64,000 nucleotides of DNA from Morchella semilibera. Its lineage: Eukaryota > Ascomycota > Pezizomycetes > Pezizales > Morchellaceae. The position numbers and the translations under genes were made by a program. Where the stretch lies: NCBI GenBank assembly GCA_009192285.1, contig WBVU01000015.1, positions 1,376,190 to 1,440,189 of the forward strand, given 5' to 3'. Numbering within the stretch: the stretch's first letter is position 1; each line of letters starts with the position of its first letter. Below are positions 12,101 to 25,860 of the stretch, piece by piece. Below the pieces are notes generated by a model. That model was not told where the DNA came from, ran no database searches, and worked only from the letters and a program-made list of their open reading frames with translations.

Positions 12101-12366
12101 CTAATGTCACAATGAAGGGGACATAGACGAACCCATTCTCCACCCCGACGATATCCCAGGGAGTAAGGTAGAAAACATGCTGCGGAGATAACTCTTCCAG
12201 AGAGCTTTAGCCCTTCATGGGCGTCGCTCGGGCCTACCATCTTTGCGGCCTTATCTTGAATAGCTCCAATTGATGTTGCTGTAGCAAGGGGAGATGGTCT
12301 GAAAGGCTTTGAGGATGTAGTAATTCCGGCCAGCTGGCGAAGCGTAGGACCTGCATGGGATTCCAT
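9132..12366 (-). CDS. TPS2: Trehalose-6-phosphate phosphatase (Tps2), six exons
   Basis: It removes phosphate from trehalose-6-phosphate, the last step of trehalose synthesis, as part of the cytosolic Tps1-Tps2 complex. Exons: 12366-12133, 12071-11597, 11519-10855, 10710-9810, 9713-9441, 9334-9132; introns are 61, 77, 144, 96 and 106 nt. All phases close, giving 916 aa, the usual Tps2 length. The GT20-like half runs from about residue 56 (LSGRVISAA, then VGWTGEI, WPLFHYI, WIHDYHLLMLP, ALPIGID, DGMNTTSLEYV). The phosphatase half has the HAD motifs D656-Y-D658-G-T, IISGRD and G843-DDTTDEDMF, with the last joined across intron 5. All catalytic residues are present, so this is the active Tps2 rather than a Tsl1-like regulatory subunit. 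Intron 1 uses an unusual GTTCGT donor. The first ATG of exon 1 is at 12366; an ACTGAC...GATAG acceptor upstream leaves room for a 5' leader exon. STRE-like sites lie upstream. Confidence 0.93.
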
Positions 12367-12548
12367 TGCTGGTGCAACTTTGTTCACAATATTCCTATCA
12401 AGTCAGTTGAGGTCTTTCAGATGCGGTTACAGATTTCCCATGCACGATGATTTTGGGAGGCCGTACTTGAGAGGTTGTATCCCGTATTTCAGGTCCAAGA
12501 GCTTGTGTTAGTGGTGGAAAAATATCCGCGGCCGTAGTCAATCGAATC

Positions 12549-12684
12549 AGGGGAACGATGTGTTTGGAGTTCTGCAGCTATCTAGAACTACTTGGAAGAG
12601 TCGTTATCAAAGAGCCCCTCTTTTTGTTAGCTGCAGCCCAGCTTGGTTCTCAGATCGGTGTCTAAATGCTTAGGAGAAGAGGGG
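12549..12684. promoter_or_regulatory. Three STRE-like stress elements upstream of TPS2
   Basis: AGGGG or its complement occurs at 12549-12553 (AGGGG), 12615-12619 (CCCCT) and 12680-12684 (AGGGG), all within 320 bp of the TPS2 start. In yeast this pentamer binds Msn2/Msn4 and drives stress induction of the trehalose genes. The pentamer is short, so chance alone would give about one copy here. Confidence 0.4.
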
Positions 12685-14741
12685 GACCCTCACTATTGAC
12701 AACGTCGCCGACGTCACTAACTAGGGTAATAAATATCCAGGTCACCAATCATAAATCATAGCCGGGTTACCTCAACTCTTGATCCCTGTAACCACTTCTC
12801 TTGCAATTGTTCCCCGCTCCTTCGCGCTCAAGTCTACAGAATCGAGGTCTTATTAAATACTTTTGTTCAGCCTTTAGTCTCCAATTTTCCATGTGTTAGC
12901 AGGGTTTAGGGTGACGTATGCACGTCAAACGGCTCGGTGATACATACTCGTGCTCTATGTGTTTCTAGCACCATGCTCACCAGAGTGAATTGTCCCAAGA
13001 TTTTTTTTGAAGTCTAAAGATCCCGCACCAATCCTCATAATCCGATAAGAACTGGGTAAATATACGCACGTCATATACATATGTTGATTTGACTATAGAA
13101 GAAAGCGAGTTTTTTGGAGCTGCTTTGCTGGGTCGGCTAACATGTAATTCGCTAAAGAAAAACAGTAGTATGTATTGGTTGGACCTTAGTAACGGCAAAC
13201 TTCCGGAATTTTAGCAGTGCCATGGTGTTCTGTCAGGTAAGGCATACACCTGATTTTTCCTGTACTGTAGATACTCTTACATACATGTATTTATATAAAT
13301 TAAAGCTAGAATTGATCAAACAGATAAAAGTACCTGCCAGCATATTTTGTAGCTATTGACACAAAAAACTATATACTTGTATTCACTTTCCCTTTTATGA
13401 TGAGCTTAGATTGATCTACCGGCCAACATGTAGTCAAAAAAATTACATCTAGACACAGATGTCTTTAATGTAAGTTTATTATACTATGTGCACTCATAGC
13501 TAAACTACAATGTATAACCAGATTCTTTTTAATAAAAACCCTAAAACTTCAAGTTCTCTTGTACTCACAAACTCGCTCAAACTATTTTGCCCTCTCCTAG
13601 CCACTTACATCTACCTATATCTAGGGGTTTGCTCCTGGGTTCAAATCGCAATGGTGATTGATATACTTGCTGCGAGAATACATGTAAGTTTCTGCCACCA
13701 CTACTGTTGCAACAGCAGATTAAGCGCACGCGCGCCAGCTATTTCCCACAGTTTAGAGCACTTACATGTATTGGTTGATCTGTGCGTACATCCGCCTACA
13801 TAGCCGCAAGACAAAATATTATTGCTCTACCCATGTAGCGAGGATCACTCAACTAGCGCGGGTCTTAGGACATTTAGAACCATGGCTAGGAAGCCATTTT
13901 TTAATGGAGCTTCGGATTGGTGTAAGAGACTATTTGGGCCATAGTTGCATATATGTCGTATTCAGTAATAAATCATAAACGGTCACTCGATATTTACTAG
14001 CGCTTGTTCGTAAGAAAGGGATGAGTCGAGGGTCCAAGGTCTTAAGCTTAAAGGTGGGCGGGTTGTTGTGAGACACGCAACTGGGCGCTTCGAGGAAGAA
14101 ACCAATCTACACATCATAACATCATAGCGAATAGATAAGTACCTATATCCGCCGTGCTTTATGTTAGCAATAGATGGGTTCGATTGGTTGTCGGGATATT
14201 TGTCCCAAACAGGCGGTCAAAGGGCAGGGCGCGTCCATTTATTGTAGGAGTCTCGCCCCCCTTCAGACGTCGCACGATTCTGAAGTTTCATCAACGCCAT
14301 TAACTCTTAAGGTCATTGTGAGGCACCGTTTGATTGTAACTGAAGTATGCATAGCTCGGGTTTTTTGAAGTTTTTTAGTCCTCACCGGACTGGGTGCTTA
14401 CAGAGATGGAGAGGACTTCACTGCCGCCACCGCCTCCGCCTAGATACGTAGCTACACCCAGTACGGCATACACTGCGCATGTATGCAAGCAAGTGCCGTG
14501 ATGCCACCCTCGAAAGGAACTATTCTCGAAGCTCTTCTAACACAGGGAAGGGCTTAGTTACATGTATATATACCTACAAAGGTACAGGCCGGTTGTGCCG
14601 CGCCTACACTTGTCCCCTACGAGGTTGCTTGTGCACCTAGACCACAAAGAAAGGTACCAGAGAGTGATGTGACAAAGATCCAGGGTCTCCGGCGAGCAGT
14701 CAGACGAGCTCTTGAGCGCCCCTCCGTAGCATCTATAGGAT
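12685..14741. other. Spacer between the TPS2 and MAP kinase promoters
   Basis: I see no protein-coding gene here. Open frames are short and resemble no family. The composition is AT-rich up to about 13.9 kb with a few TACATGTA palindromes. A divergent pair of promoters is expected because TPS2 points left and the MAP kinase points right. Confidence 0.5.
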
Positions 14742-15466
14742 GATACTTGACTGTCAGCGCATTCGTCTTGCTGTGTATTAATCTTGCGGTTAGGGATTCT
14801 CAGGCAATCATTCGCGCGTCGAACGTTTTGTGAGAGGGAAACAAGACATCGTGGTGTGGGGCTCACTCACTCTTGGTCTCTCGGTAAACGACCCCTCCTT
14901 CCCTGCGCCTCACCTCCACCCCTCCCCCCAAAACCACTGTTGCTATTTTTCGCTTCCCGAGATCCAATCTCTAGCCAGCTCTCACCTATCTAGTTGGAAA
15001 CCGCTATTACTACTTTACTGTCCGCGTGCCCCTTCTTATTCCCTTTTTTACTATCTATTGCGTCTCTCCTGTCCTCCTTCTCCTCCTCCTTCCTCCTCCC
15101 GCCCACCTCCACCATTTTCTTGTCTCCTGGTTGCTCGCTATCATCGCAAGAATAATCAACCGGCTTCGATCACTTTGCTTTCTTTGTAAGAAACATTCAT
15201 TTAATACCCATTATTCTCTTTTTCTTGGATAATGTAATTGCCCTCTCCTCTCTTCTCTCTTTCCTTGTTTCTTTATCTTCGAATCAGATAGTCCTGCGGT
15301 TCCTACCTACACACTGCAAGCTCTTTGACAACGCATCATAGTACAATTGGATACTGACCAAGTCCTAAATATTAGATTTTTACCATCATCATACTATAGC
15401 ACAGCCTAGCGCTCGCTCTCTCCAAGTCATCTTGATTGTATTGTCTGTACAGGAGGATAAAGAACA
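14742..15466 (+). promoter_or_regulatory. Long pyrimidine-rich leader of the MAP kinase, one ATG-TAA
   Basis: Across 725 nt before the MAP kinase start there is a single ATG, at 15232-15234, and it is followed at once by TAA: a minimal start-stop element. About eleven ATGs would be expected by chance. CT-rich tracts dominate 14890-15290. A TACTGAC branch-like site and a CTGTACAG acceptor-like site (ending at 15452) allow for a leader intron. This pattern fits a long transcribed 5' UTR; the start of transcription cannot be read from the sequence. Confidence 0.5.
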
Positions 15467-16755
<1,289 letters not shown>

Positions 16756-19677
16756 ATTTCGTGCTTCTATGCCCGTCAACTTCGTAATCGTATTCGACGG
16801 GGCTGCGTTGGTACATTGATGATGGAGAAACTTCATTTTTGATCATAAAAACTCCCTTAAATTTTTGGCGGAGGACAGTCAAGATGGCCCGGGGTTATTT
16901 TGTATGTTTTTTTGCCTCAGAGTTTTTGTGGCACGGGTACTTTTCTATTTTGCTGTTTAAACGGTTTGGTCTATTTTTTTTTTTTCATTAAATCACTTCA
17001 TATCATATATCAATGATACCGGTAGTTTCTTCTTCTCTCATTTCTGTTAAACTATAGTGCAAGTGTACTGGAGTTCAATTGAACCAGTGCGGAATTGGAA
17101 GGGAAGTGCAAATTGTTCGTAAGCACAAGTTCGATCATGTTTCGAATTAACATGCTTCCTTAGCTACATACTTTAACCCTTGGGGTATCAATGCCACCTC
17201 CCCATCCCCCCATAATAGAGGACCTGAGTTTTGGCGTGAGATCAATTGGTTGACAAGGTTAATTTGGTAGAGTAAACCACATTCTGGGCGTGAGCTTTGA
17301 CACCAACATGCTGACATCCTAGGGATAGCTCCGCCCCGGTACGTATACATCATGTGAATTTCTTGATTACAGTTCTGTTTTTAAGTCACAGGCGACCCTC
17401 CAAGGGTTTGCGCCAATCAGGCCTTAACTACATGTATGTTCTCTATATTGAAAAACAACCAGAAGATACATGTATACCAAACACCACAATCTCGTTAAAC
17501 ACGGATATAACTGACCCAGCAATGATCTGTTGTTTACTAAGCTCTTGATACCAGCCTAGTGAGCTCTAGGGTGGCTCGGGTCTTAAAGTTTGGGCTGAAA
17601 TCGATGAAGGGGTGCGCTTATGATTTATAGGCAATTCCGTCACCCAGAAATATAAACAATGTATTATTTTCAAGTATACATGTATTTCGGTGGCATAACT
17701 AGAGGGAATGTGCGTGTTAGATTCAACCAGCTGCAGTGAGGACTGCTTGGTTACATAATATTGTAAAGCCTATCGATCCTGTGGTACTTTATGTAACCAA
17801 TATCACAATACTGCACTGGGCATGCTTAGCAGATTTTCCCTGTAGATGTGATATTTATGGAGAATCTTAATATCATAAGCTCAGATCCTATCATCTCTAT
17901 AAACGATACTAGATACCAATAGACTCTCGAGTTGGAAGTCTATGGTGAAGGAGTTGATAGAGACGTGGTTAATTGCGGGAGTAGCTGGTTTAGAGTGGTT
18001 GATTTCAATATGTCCTCTAGCTCCGTTCAGCTGCAACCAATGTGGTTTTCGAGCTGGCGGTCGATCTCTGTCACCCTAGGTTTTTTAGATTATTTGAGTA
18101 ATGTTTTTCTACTCTAGCTAGGCTTTTTTCCTGTCCGGCTACCAATGGATCATTTGCTCTAACGGGGGTTTTCAGTGCTGGTTGATGTTGGAGAATACCT
18201 CAAAAATAAAAGGTGAATCTTCGGGTTTGCATTGGCGGCCAGACGCTCCACACTCTCAAGAGAACCACCACTCGTACGATCGTGCTGTAATAACCAAAAA
18301 CCGCTGGCTTATTGAATAATCCGTGACAACCGAGCAGGGCCTAAATTGATTGCATTGGATGTATTCACTTCTAGAAATCCGTGCCTTTAGGACGCTAAAT
18401 TACAGTGCTATTTACATACTTACTTAGTATGTGGTATAGAATCCCCCAAAGAGCTGAGCCCCTGGGATGAAGCCTATTATTATATTAATTTGAGATTTAG
18501 GCTTAGCATACTACATATTAATGTACTGTACATGTATATACATGTACTTATCATGCAGTCAATCACGTTTATAGGGTACATATATACATGTAGCCTACGT
18601 ACACCCTAAAGAATAAGGTGGTTGTATGATGATACATGTACTTACAGTACCGAAAATGGGCAGAAATTGACTACATGTGGTGGTTCTGTAAGAATATGGT
18701 ATTGATGCGGTATCGACATGGTACTCTACTTACGATGCTTGTTTAAACTGGTATCCTTGACTCAATACCGTAGCCCTACGGTTACAATTTTTTACCCCTA
18801 TTTCCGAGACTGTACTTTATTTTCTGCTCAAGTTATGTTGTTGCCGAAGATTTAAGTGGTGAATATGTGCAAGCGACTATAAGAGCACGTATCTCTAGAT
18901 GTGGGTATGTACTCTTATTATCTCCAGGAAATTGGGGTACGAAGTTATGTGTATGTATATACATGTATTCATTGGCTCAACACGGCCCACGTGATGCTGC
19001 TTAAGGACTGTATTTACCAGGGTTAGGTTTATTTAGCACTCGAGCATGCCTGCTCATCTTGGTACCAAGAGCTTCGTACTGAATCTGCCCCAAAGTAAAC
19101 AAACTCTTCGCCTTAGGGTTATAAACTTAACGGTTCCGGGGCTACATGAAAATATGCATCATTTCTTCACAGTTCATCACTCGGAAAATTGATGGAGACT
19201 CCCAATCTGGGTTGATCGGCTGGTTACTCTGTGAATCAACGCCGACATGTGTATCACCGTGGTTGAAGAAATGCGTGTAAACACCTACAAGGCGTTTATG
19301 TATGAAGTTTTAAGCCTATTATATACATGTAGTCCCGTTCCCATACGGTGATGTTAGTGGTGCCGGTGGTACGTGGTGATTGAATCACGCAACCAAAAAA
19401 TACCACTGGGGTCTAGATCTGGGAACGAGACTACATGTACTTAGCTACATGTTGTATTATACTAACGCCGGTTTCCAGGATTTTAACATGGATCGTACAT
19501 ACATGTACTTACATGTGTTTACCCTGAAGTTTTCCTACTAGCCTACTGTGACTTTACAAGAGCCCCCCTATGAGCTCCCGCACCACAAACTAACTCAACC
19601 TCTCCCCGGCCCCCCAGCCCCAGCCTACGTTTCAATCTACCTCATCTCACATCAATAACCCTATCACTTCATCAACA
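16756..19677. other. Gene-free spacer with MITE relic and TACATGTA palindromes
   Basis: Nothing recognisable as coding. The MAP kinase 3' region (AT-rich, poly-T at about 16974-16985) comes first. TACATGTA is dense between 17.4 and 19.5 kb. A short inverted repeat (TTGGTTACATAA) lies at about 17748-17800, and a TA-CAGT MITE-like element is at 18643-18814. Confidence 0.5.
18643..18814. repeat. MITE-like element with TA-CAGT termini, diverged copy
   Basis: It begins TACAGTACCGAAAATGGG and ends in the inverted form (CCTATTTCCGAGACTGTA), with terminal repeats of about 30 bp and a total length of 172 bp. The internal block AATACCGTAG and the ends match the copies at 5648-5834 and 37334-37508, so it is an older member of the same family. 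Confidence 0.6.
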
Positions 19678-20544
19678 ATGGCGCCTGTAGCCCCTTCTGA
19701 CAAAAAGCTCTCCCACGCCACAGCCTCCACCAAGGAGAAGGCTAGTCCCAAGAGCACCTCCGCTAAAAAAAGGTCCAAATCCATCGAACTCCCTCCCGCC
19801 CATATGGAGGTGGATCTGAATGAGCTCTGCTCCACAATCCTCCCCCGCCAGAAGGCAAGACGTAACCATCTTTCGCGCTCTCGCGCCTATCTCAGAAATT
19901 CTTGCGCTTTCTCAGGAGGTGATTTCGTCCTCCTCCACAACCAACTCAAAGACGACCTTAATCATCCTTCCAATCTTGTCGGACTTACCGGCCCCCAGAA
20001 AGGAAAGGAGTCTTTTGAAAGCTGGTTAATCGACTACATGAATGCTGGAATCGGTGCTGCATATTGGGGTACCGATAAAGGGAGAACCTGGGATTACTCG
20101 ACTGATGAGGGAAGAGAAAGGTATGTGGCCATTCTGAAAAAATACGGATAAGAGTTGGAATGGGCTAATAAAATATATAGTATAAGAATTTTCCTTCGCC
20201 AACTGGTGAAATTTACCGGTTCTGAATTGAGAAAGAAGAGACGCAGGAGTAGCATTGCTGAAGGTGCTACCTCAGTTACTTCTAGGAAGACTCAGTTTTC
20301 ATCCACGGGACCAGAGCACCTAAATAGTGGCAAAGAGAACACTCAGGAAGTCCCCATTCTAGAAGCGCAGCAGAAGAAAGCGTACCGCCTTAACATCTAC
20401 TCTACAATCGTGGAGAGTGCCACTAGTGCCCGTTACATTTGGGATGACGATGCTATCAAGGATAATGGTGGTGATTCCCCTGACATGGGCGGCAACGAGT
20501 TTGTGATTGATTACTCCAGCAAAGATAGACCATATATCTTCTAA
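19678..20544 (+). CDS. Unrecognised basic protein, possibly nuclear
   Basis: I do not recognise this family. The frame opens at an ATG in good context (AACAATGG) and is interrupted by one TAA that falls inside a well-formed 60 nt intron (20121-20180; GTATGT donor, GGGCTAAT branch, ATATAG acceptor). Splicing gives 268 aa. The N-terminus (about 1-50) is Lys/Ser/Ala-rich (SAKKRSKS). The middle contains ESFESWLIDYMNAGIGAAYWG, and the C-terminal half has a basic cluster (RKKRRR) that could be a nuclear localisation signal, followed by an acidic tail. A second possible intron of 54 nt (19862-19915) is also stopless; its removal would delete 18 residues and join KARR to GDFVLLHNQL. The TATA-poor, CT-rich upstream region looks like a normal fungal promoter. 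Confidence 0.6.
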
Positions 20545-21094
20545 GGCGGTAATTGCAAATTTGTACAGATATTATTACACATTGATGTACTTATAAGCAG
20601 CAAAGGTAACAATTTCAAATGTGTATGCTCAAATACTAAAATATCATGGAGCAGTTGTGATTGACATGATCACCAAAAATCACTCGGTAGACTAGACTCT
20701 CAAATTTGAGCTATCGATTTATTGTGATTGATTCATTTAGTGCAACCAAACCTATATTATTGGATTGTCCTTTTAGCATATTCGCAGGGATTACCAACCA
20801 GGATTACTATCTCTAGCGAAGAAAAACATGCATATAATTTTGGATTGCACCTACGGGTGCCGAGAGTGATACAACGTTTGGCGGAAAGGCACAACACGTT
20901 TTTTAGTCATATGCATGATACAAGAGTCCCTAGAATGAGTCTGTGTTTTTTTCGGGTTATTGATTTGTGGTTTTTAGCCCGCAAAAGGACAACTTGTGAC
21001 AAGTAATAAAAGGAGAGGCAATAGATATTTATACTAAATCTTACTATATCTGTACTTCCCAGCTCTAAAATCGGTTGTTGAGGAGTGTGGGCTA

Positions 21095-21179
21095 TTTGAC
21101 GTTGCATCCCTTTCCGGCACCCCTGAGTACATATGCACACATGTACCCATGGTGCTGGAAAGTGATGTGCATTTTGACT
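21095..21179. repeat. Short fold-back element with partial second copy
   Basis: TTGACGTTGCATCCCTTTCC at the left pairs imperfectly with the right arm, whose reverse complement is GTCAAAATGCACATCACTTTCC followed closely by AGCACC. A related half-copy with TGTGCATCACTTTCCGACACC, then TGAGTACATGTA, lies at 21455-21490, about 280 bp away. Confidence 0.5.
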
Positions 21180-24100
21180 AATAACTCAACCCAAAATACT
21201 TTCTAGGTGAGAGTTTCGAGTATATATTCCCTCTGTTACGCCTAGAATGTATTTAGAGATGTCTGGATACTAAAGGTTTGCTTTGTAGGGAAGAAGTCAC
21301 TGCATGGTAAGAATAAGTGGTAAAGGTCATAGAAAAGAATTAATAACAGACTCTTTTTTTAGTTCCTAGTCACAATAAGAATCTAAACGCTCATATTAAC
21401 CCGGAAATAACCTGATGTGGCATGTAACTATCTGGTTATTGATAAATCATTGAATGTGCATCACTTTCCGACACCCTGAGTACATGTAGTTTTAATCACT
21501 GAGGGTCTGTTAAGTACATGTATACATGTAGAGCACTACGAGAGTACATAGGGATTTAGTGCATGATGTAATTGGGGATGTATAAAAACACATGTACCAA
21601 GTCGTATTTGATCACTAATCTACTCTTGGCCTCATAGCGCCTATAAAAAAGAACTGTCTCAATGAACCTCTAGCTCTGCCTATCGCGCGGCGTTTTGCGT
21701 TCGTGTAATGTACATGTACTTACCCGTTAAAAAGAGAGTCTCTCCCAGTACAACTTCTTATTAATCGCAAGAAACAAAGAACGTATACTGCGAGGCAACG
21801 TTGTTTAACCCTGTTCAATTAGTTCAACGTAATATATATCCCATTACTCTGACAACCATGGAAGTGAGGCTTTTCAGTATTTACTTCCCAGAGCCAATGG
21901 AATAACTACCTAGTTGATGTGTCTCGCTCTCTACACCTCTCACATTATTATTATAGGGTTATTTTTTTCATGCGGGGGTGGGGACAAAGTATATGTTTGG
22001 TCCGATCTTGGGAATCTGGATTCCGAGTGTCGGGAGCTGGCGCTAGCCAAGCTGGGAGCGGGCCGTTCCGGGGCTAACCACATGTAGACCCAAAATGCTA
22101 AGGCTTTTCCTGCCTGCTACATCATGTAGTCTTCCATAGACAATATATACATGTATTACACGCACCTTTAAACCAAACAAAATCAACTTTAATAATAAGA
22201 GTGAGTACGAGTACCCACCACAGTTGCTTTCTTATTTTCAGTAACGTCATTGTCAAACCCCCACATCTCACTCCCTGGGTTACATCAAGCTAGGCAGTTA
22301 TCTATTCTGATTAAAACATTATCCTCATACACTCTATTACCAACACAAGCCTAACAAGAAACCTCGCCCCAGCCCCGTGGGGTCGCCCTTCAAATTCTCT
22401 GACAGGGGCAAGAAGGGATATGATTTGTCGTGCTAGACGCGTCATATGATTCATGAAGTTGTAGGGCGGATGGGGTCGAGATGTGCTTGCCCTATCTTAC
22501 TCGAGCGGCTAGGCTGATCGCCTCGAAACTATCTGCTAAGAGGATTGGCTGCTAAGTCGGTCTAAGTGAACCTGCATAATCAATACTTCCTTTGAGTCGA
22601 CCCAATTTTTCACTAATAGGAAGGAATTGTCGAGTCGTCTATATCCTTGTGTAGGTACTCTGCCTACTCTAGTTCAGGAATCGATATGAGCAGAGACAGA
22701 TACATCGAGATAGTTCCTTGTTTTAGATCAACATAAAAGCCTAGATTGGTCCTTCCTGATTATTTTTGTTACTGGCTCGGAGACTTTCTCCCCACCTCGC
22801 ATCATACACCGGACACAAATCTCTCTATCGGTGGTATCCCCAGTTTTAAAACATTAAGCTTTGCATCTTGGCACTTACCATCTTACCATCTAAGGAACAT
22901 GCATGAGAATCATCCTAGCTGCGATTGATATCAGCTCCTGCCGAATTCCCGAACTAACCTACTTCGATAAAAGATTGTGCGGATTTTTATAATTTATGGC
23001 TACATTACGCAACTTCATTGTTAAGTGATATTCTGAAGACGAAGTCCGGGCCATTTCATCTTGTTTCGATTCAATCTGACGGGGCAATAGCCGCGGCGGA
23101 TAAGACTATAGACCCTAGCCACCATTACAAAATTCGTTCAAATAAGCCGGCTCGGAGCAAAAATAAAAAGCAATGAATGTTCACGATATTTAAAACCAAC
23201 TCTTAAGGAATTAAACCAAGCCCAAACCCGTAGCCGCCAGGGGATAACAGGGCTCTATTTTCCTGCGACAGAGGTGTCTTAGATTCTATTTGACCTTTCA
23301 ATATATTGGCTATAATGGGTTCATATCCTATCTAGTAGATCCCGAATCCCACCAGCTCTCCACAACAAATTAAAACTATTGGATATGGCTTTACCACAAT
23401 TTTCACGATATCCCTTCTATATCGAAAAGACTGTGAGCACCCTACAAATGTCTCAACAAAAATAACAGAAATATCTAGACCAAATCACTACTCAGTCGTT
23501 GTAATTTTAGTATTTGGTTGCAACGATATCCGACTAGCTAGGTATTGCACGTTACCACATATGCCCATACAAATTTTGGTTGCAACGTGAATATTCGCTT
23601 GCTTGTGGAAACCCACCATAGCGAGTATATCACTCAGATTTTTGTTTATTCAATAAATGTCAATTTATAATTTATAGACCATTTTCGGCGGTTGTGCGGT
23701 GATAGACAGGATCTAGCTTATACAGTAGAAACATGATAGAACCCCGTCTAAGACTTCACGTATTTTATCTGTTCTTTAGGCACTGAGACAGACCTAGAAT
23801 ATTGGACACTGATTTTAGGATCCAGGCATGACTCGCTCGCTCCCTTGGTACGGTTAACTCCGAGACAAGTTAACGAGCTCGATGAAGATATGGGTTCATC
23901 GATCCCACGCACTGGACTCGTAACCTTCGCGGAACTGACAACCGATTGTTGGGTATTGGATCCGTTGTAGTCGTCTCAGTTCGCCAAAAGGTCTTAGCTG
24001 TCCTGGACAATGGGGGCACTGATCGCGCAGTAATTGTTCGCCTATCGCCAGGGATCAACTGGGTTTGGTCTCAAATTCAAATGCCATGTGGAGCACATGC

Positions 24101-25455
24101 TCAGTGATAGACCCACGGTATCGACTAACCAGGGCAACTCTAACATTGGCACTTGGCACAAGTAAACCTTTTTCATGGTTAAAGCTACTTGTAGTCATCG
24201 AAACATCTTGTCGAACAACTTGTATAAGGTCTTATAAGTAAGCTTACGGGAAGCGGTTTCTTTATTGCATAAAACAATGCATTAGAGGATCGCTCGAGAT
24301 GTGGTGGTTGTAGGTGCCCTGTAGCTAGCAATAAGAACTAGAACATGTAAGTGAAGAGGTCGCTAGTGGTTGCATGCATTCAGCTGGTACTTGCGGGGTT
24401 CGATGGAAGCTAGATAACTCGAGAGGTAAAAATAATGGTAATTACAAAAGTCAGTTTCTTACCCAGGCTTCTTATTCTTTTGGTACCCCCGCAACGATTC
24501 TCGAGCTCGCTGATGCTTCTGGAGCGGTTTAATCCGTACTTTCAAGGAGCCTAATCATCTAGAACCTATTGGTCACTCCATAATCGATTACTTGTATGTA
24601 ATACATAACATATACATAATCGTTTTGGTTTCCCTTTAATTGCTTAGGTCTAATGTTCTAGCCAACGACCATGAAACTCTGCAGCTGCATGGTCAGCTGT
24701 TGGAAATGCATGCATGACCTGATCTGCGATGAGCTTCCTTACATGTAGTTCATACTCAAGTACAATGGATATTTCACCAAATACGGGCCTTGAACCAAAT
24801 TTAGTGGGGAATATGAATTAGTAAACTAGGCATATGCATATCCCATTGATAAACATGTTGATAAAATATAAGATATATAGGTTAGGGTACTATGTCTACT
24901 CTATAGGTTAGGGGGTCCGAGGTGTCTTACTACCCGTATCCGGGCCGGACGGCGTTAAATGGGGCTCATACGCGCGAGGCTGCCAACATAATGCAGGAGC
25001 AATCGGAGCATCAGGCCCGGCCCGGCCCTATATATTATATGGAGTAGATTAACTTCTAGTAATCTAGATTCAATGCTTTATCTATACTTACCTAACAGTT
25101 CAGCAGGTGCCCTTGCATTATATAAGATAATATTAAGTGTCTTGATATATATATATATCGTTAAGTCTCAAAACAAATTAATCCCGTTTATTGCAAATTT
25201 GAAGGAACGTATAGTTCAACAAGTGGTGGCAAGACGTAAAGCAATCAATCAGACAGCTTGAGAACTGACGGTATGTAGAAAAGGCTATATTACACGGAGT
25301 CTACCGAATGTATGTTTTACTCCTGTTCCCAAGAAAAAGAACCTGTCCTCATGGACAGATAAACATGTCTCATCCCAACTATCATTAGCGGGAAGCTTCT
25401 GAGTTAAGGCAACTATAGCCTTTCTTAGACAAACTATAGTGTTCCGGGTAAAAGG

Positions 25456-25566
25456 TTACTCGCGGTAGGCATCAAGAACCCGAACATCGTTTTTCTGGTA
25501 GCCACCACTTTGGCCCCTGTTAGCGCGTTTTTATGTTCAGGTTCTTCATGCCTGTCGCGAGTACTC
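25456..25566. repeat. Fold-back element family B, copy 1
   Basis: The left arm is TACTCGCGGTAGGCATCAAG, then AACCCGAACAT. The reverse complement of the right arm is TACTCGCGACAGGCATGAAG, then AACCTGAACAT. The total is about 110 bp with an unpaired centre of about 35 nt. A diverged second copy is at 32660-32760. Confidence 0.65.
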
Positions 25567-25860
25567 AATATCAAAAAGCACTGGAACCTTCCTCAAGATT
25601 GTTATCTAATCCAATCTCTGGTCTCAACTAGAGTCAGGGGCTGGTTGGAATGCGCAGGGACTTTCCTACATGACTGATGAGATCACATTACTTTTTGGGT
25701 CCGTCAATCTCGATCTATAGATTTAGGATCGGTTGCCGAGTGCGGAAACAGCCATTATGTGGGGTGGATATGCACAAGTACTGGTCAGGTATCAGCCGCT
25801 GATGGCCTTTCTCCGCCACTTACTAGGTCTGAGCTCTACCCAGGATTAAAGAAAGACATT

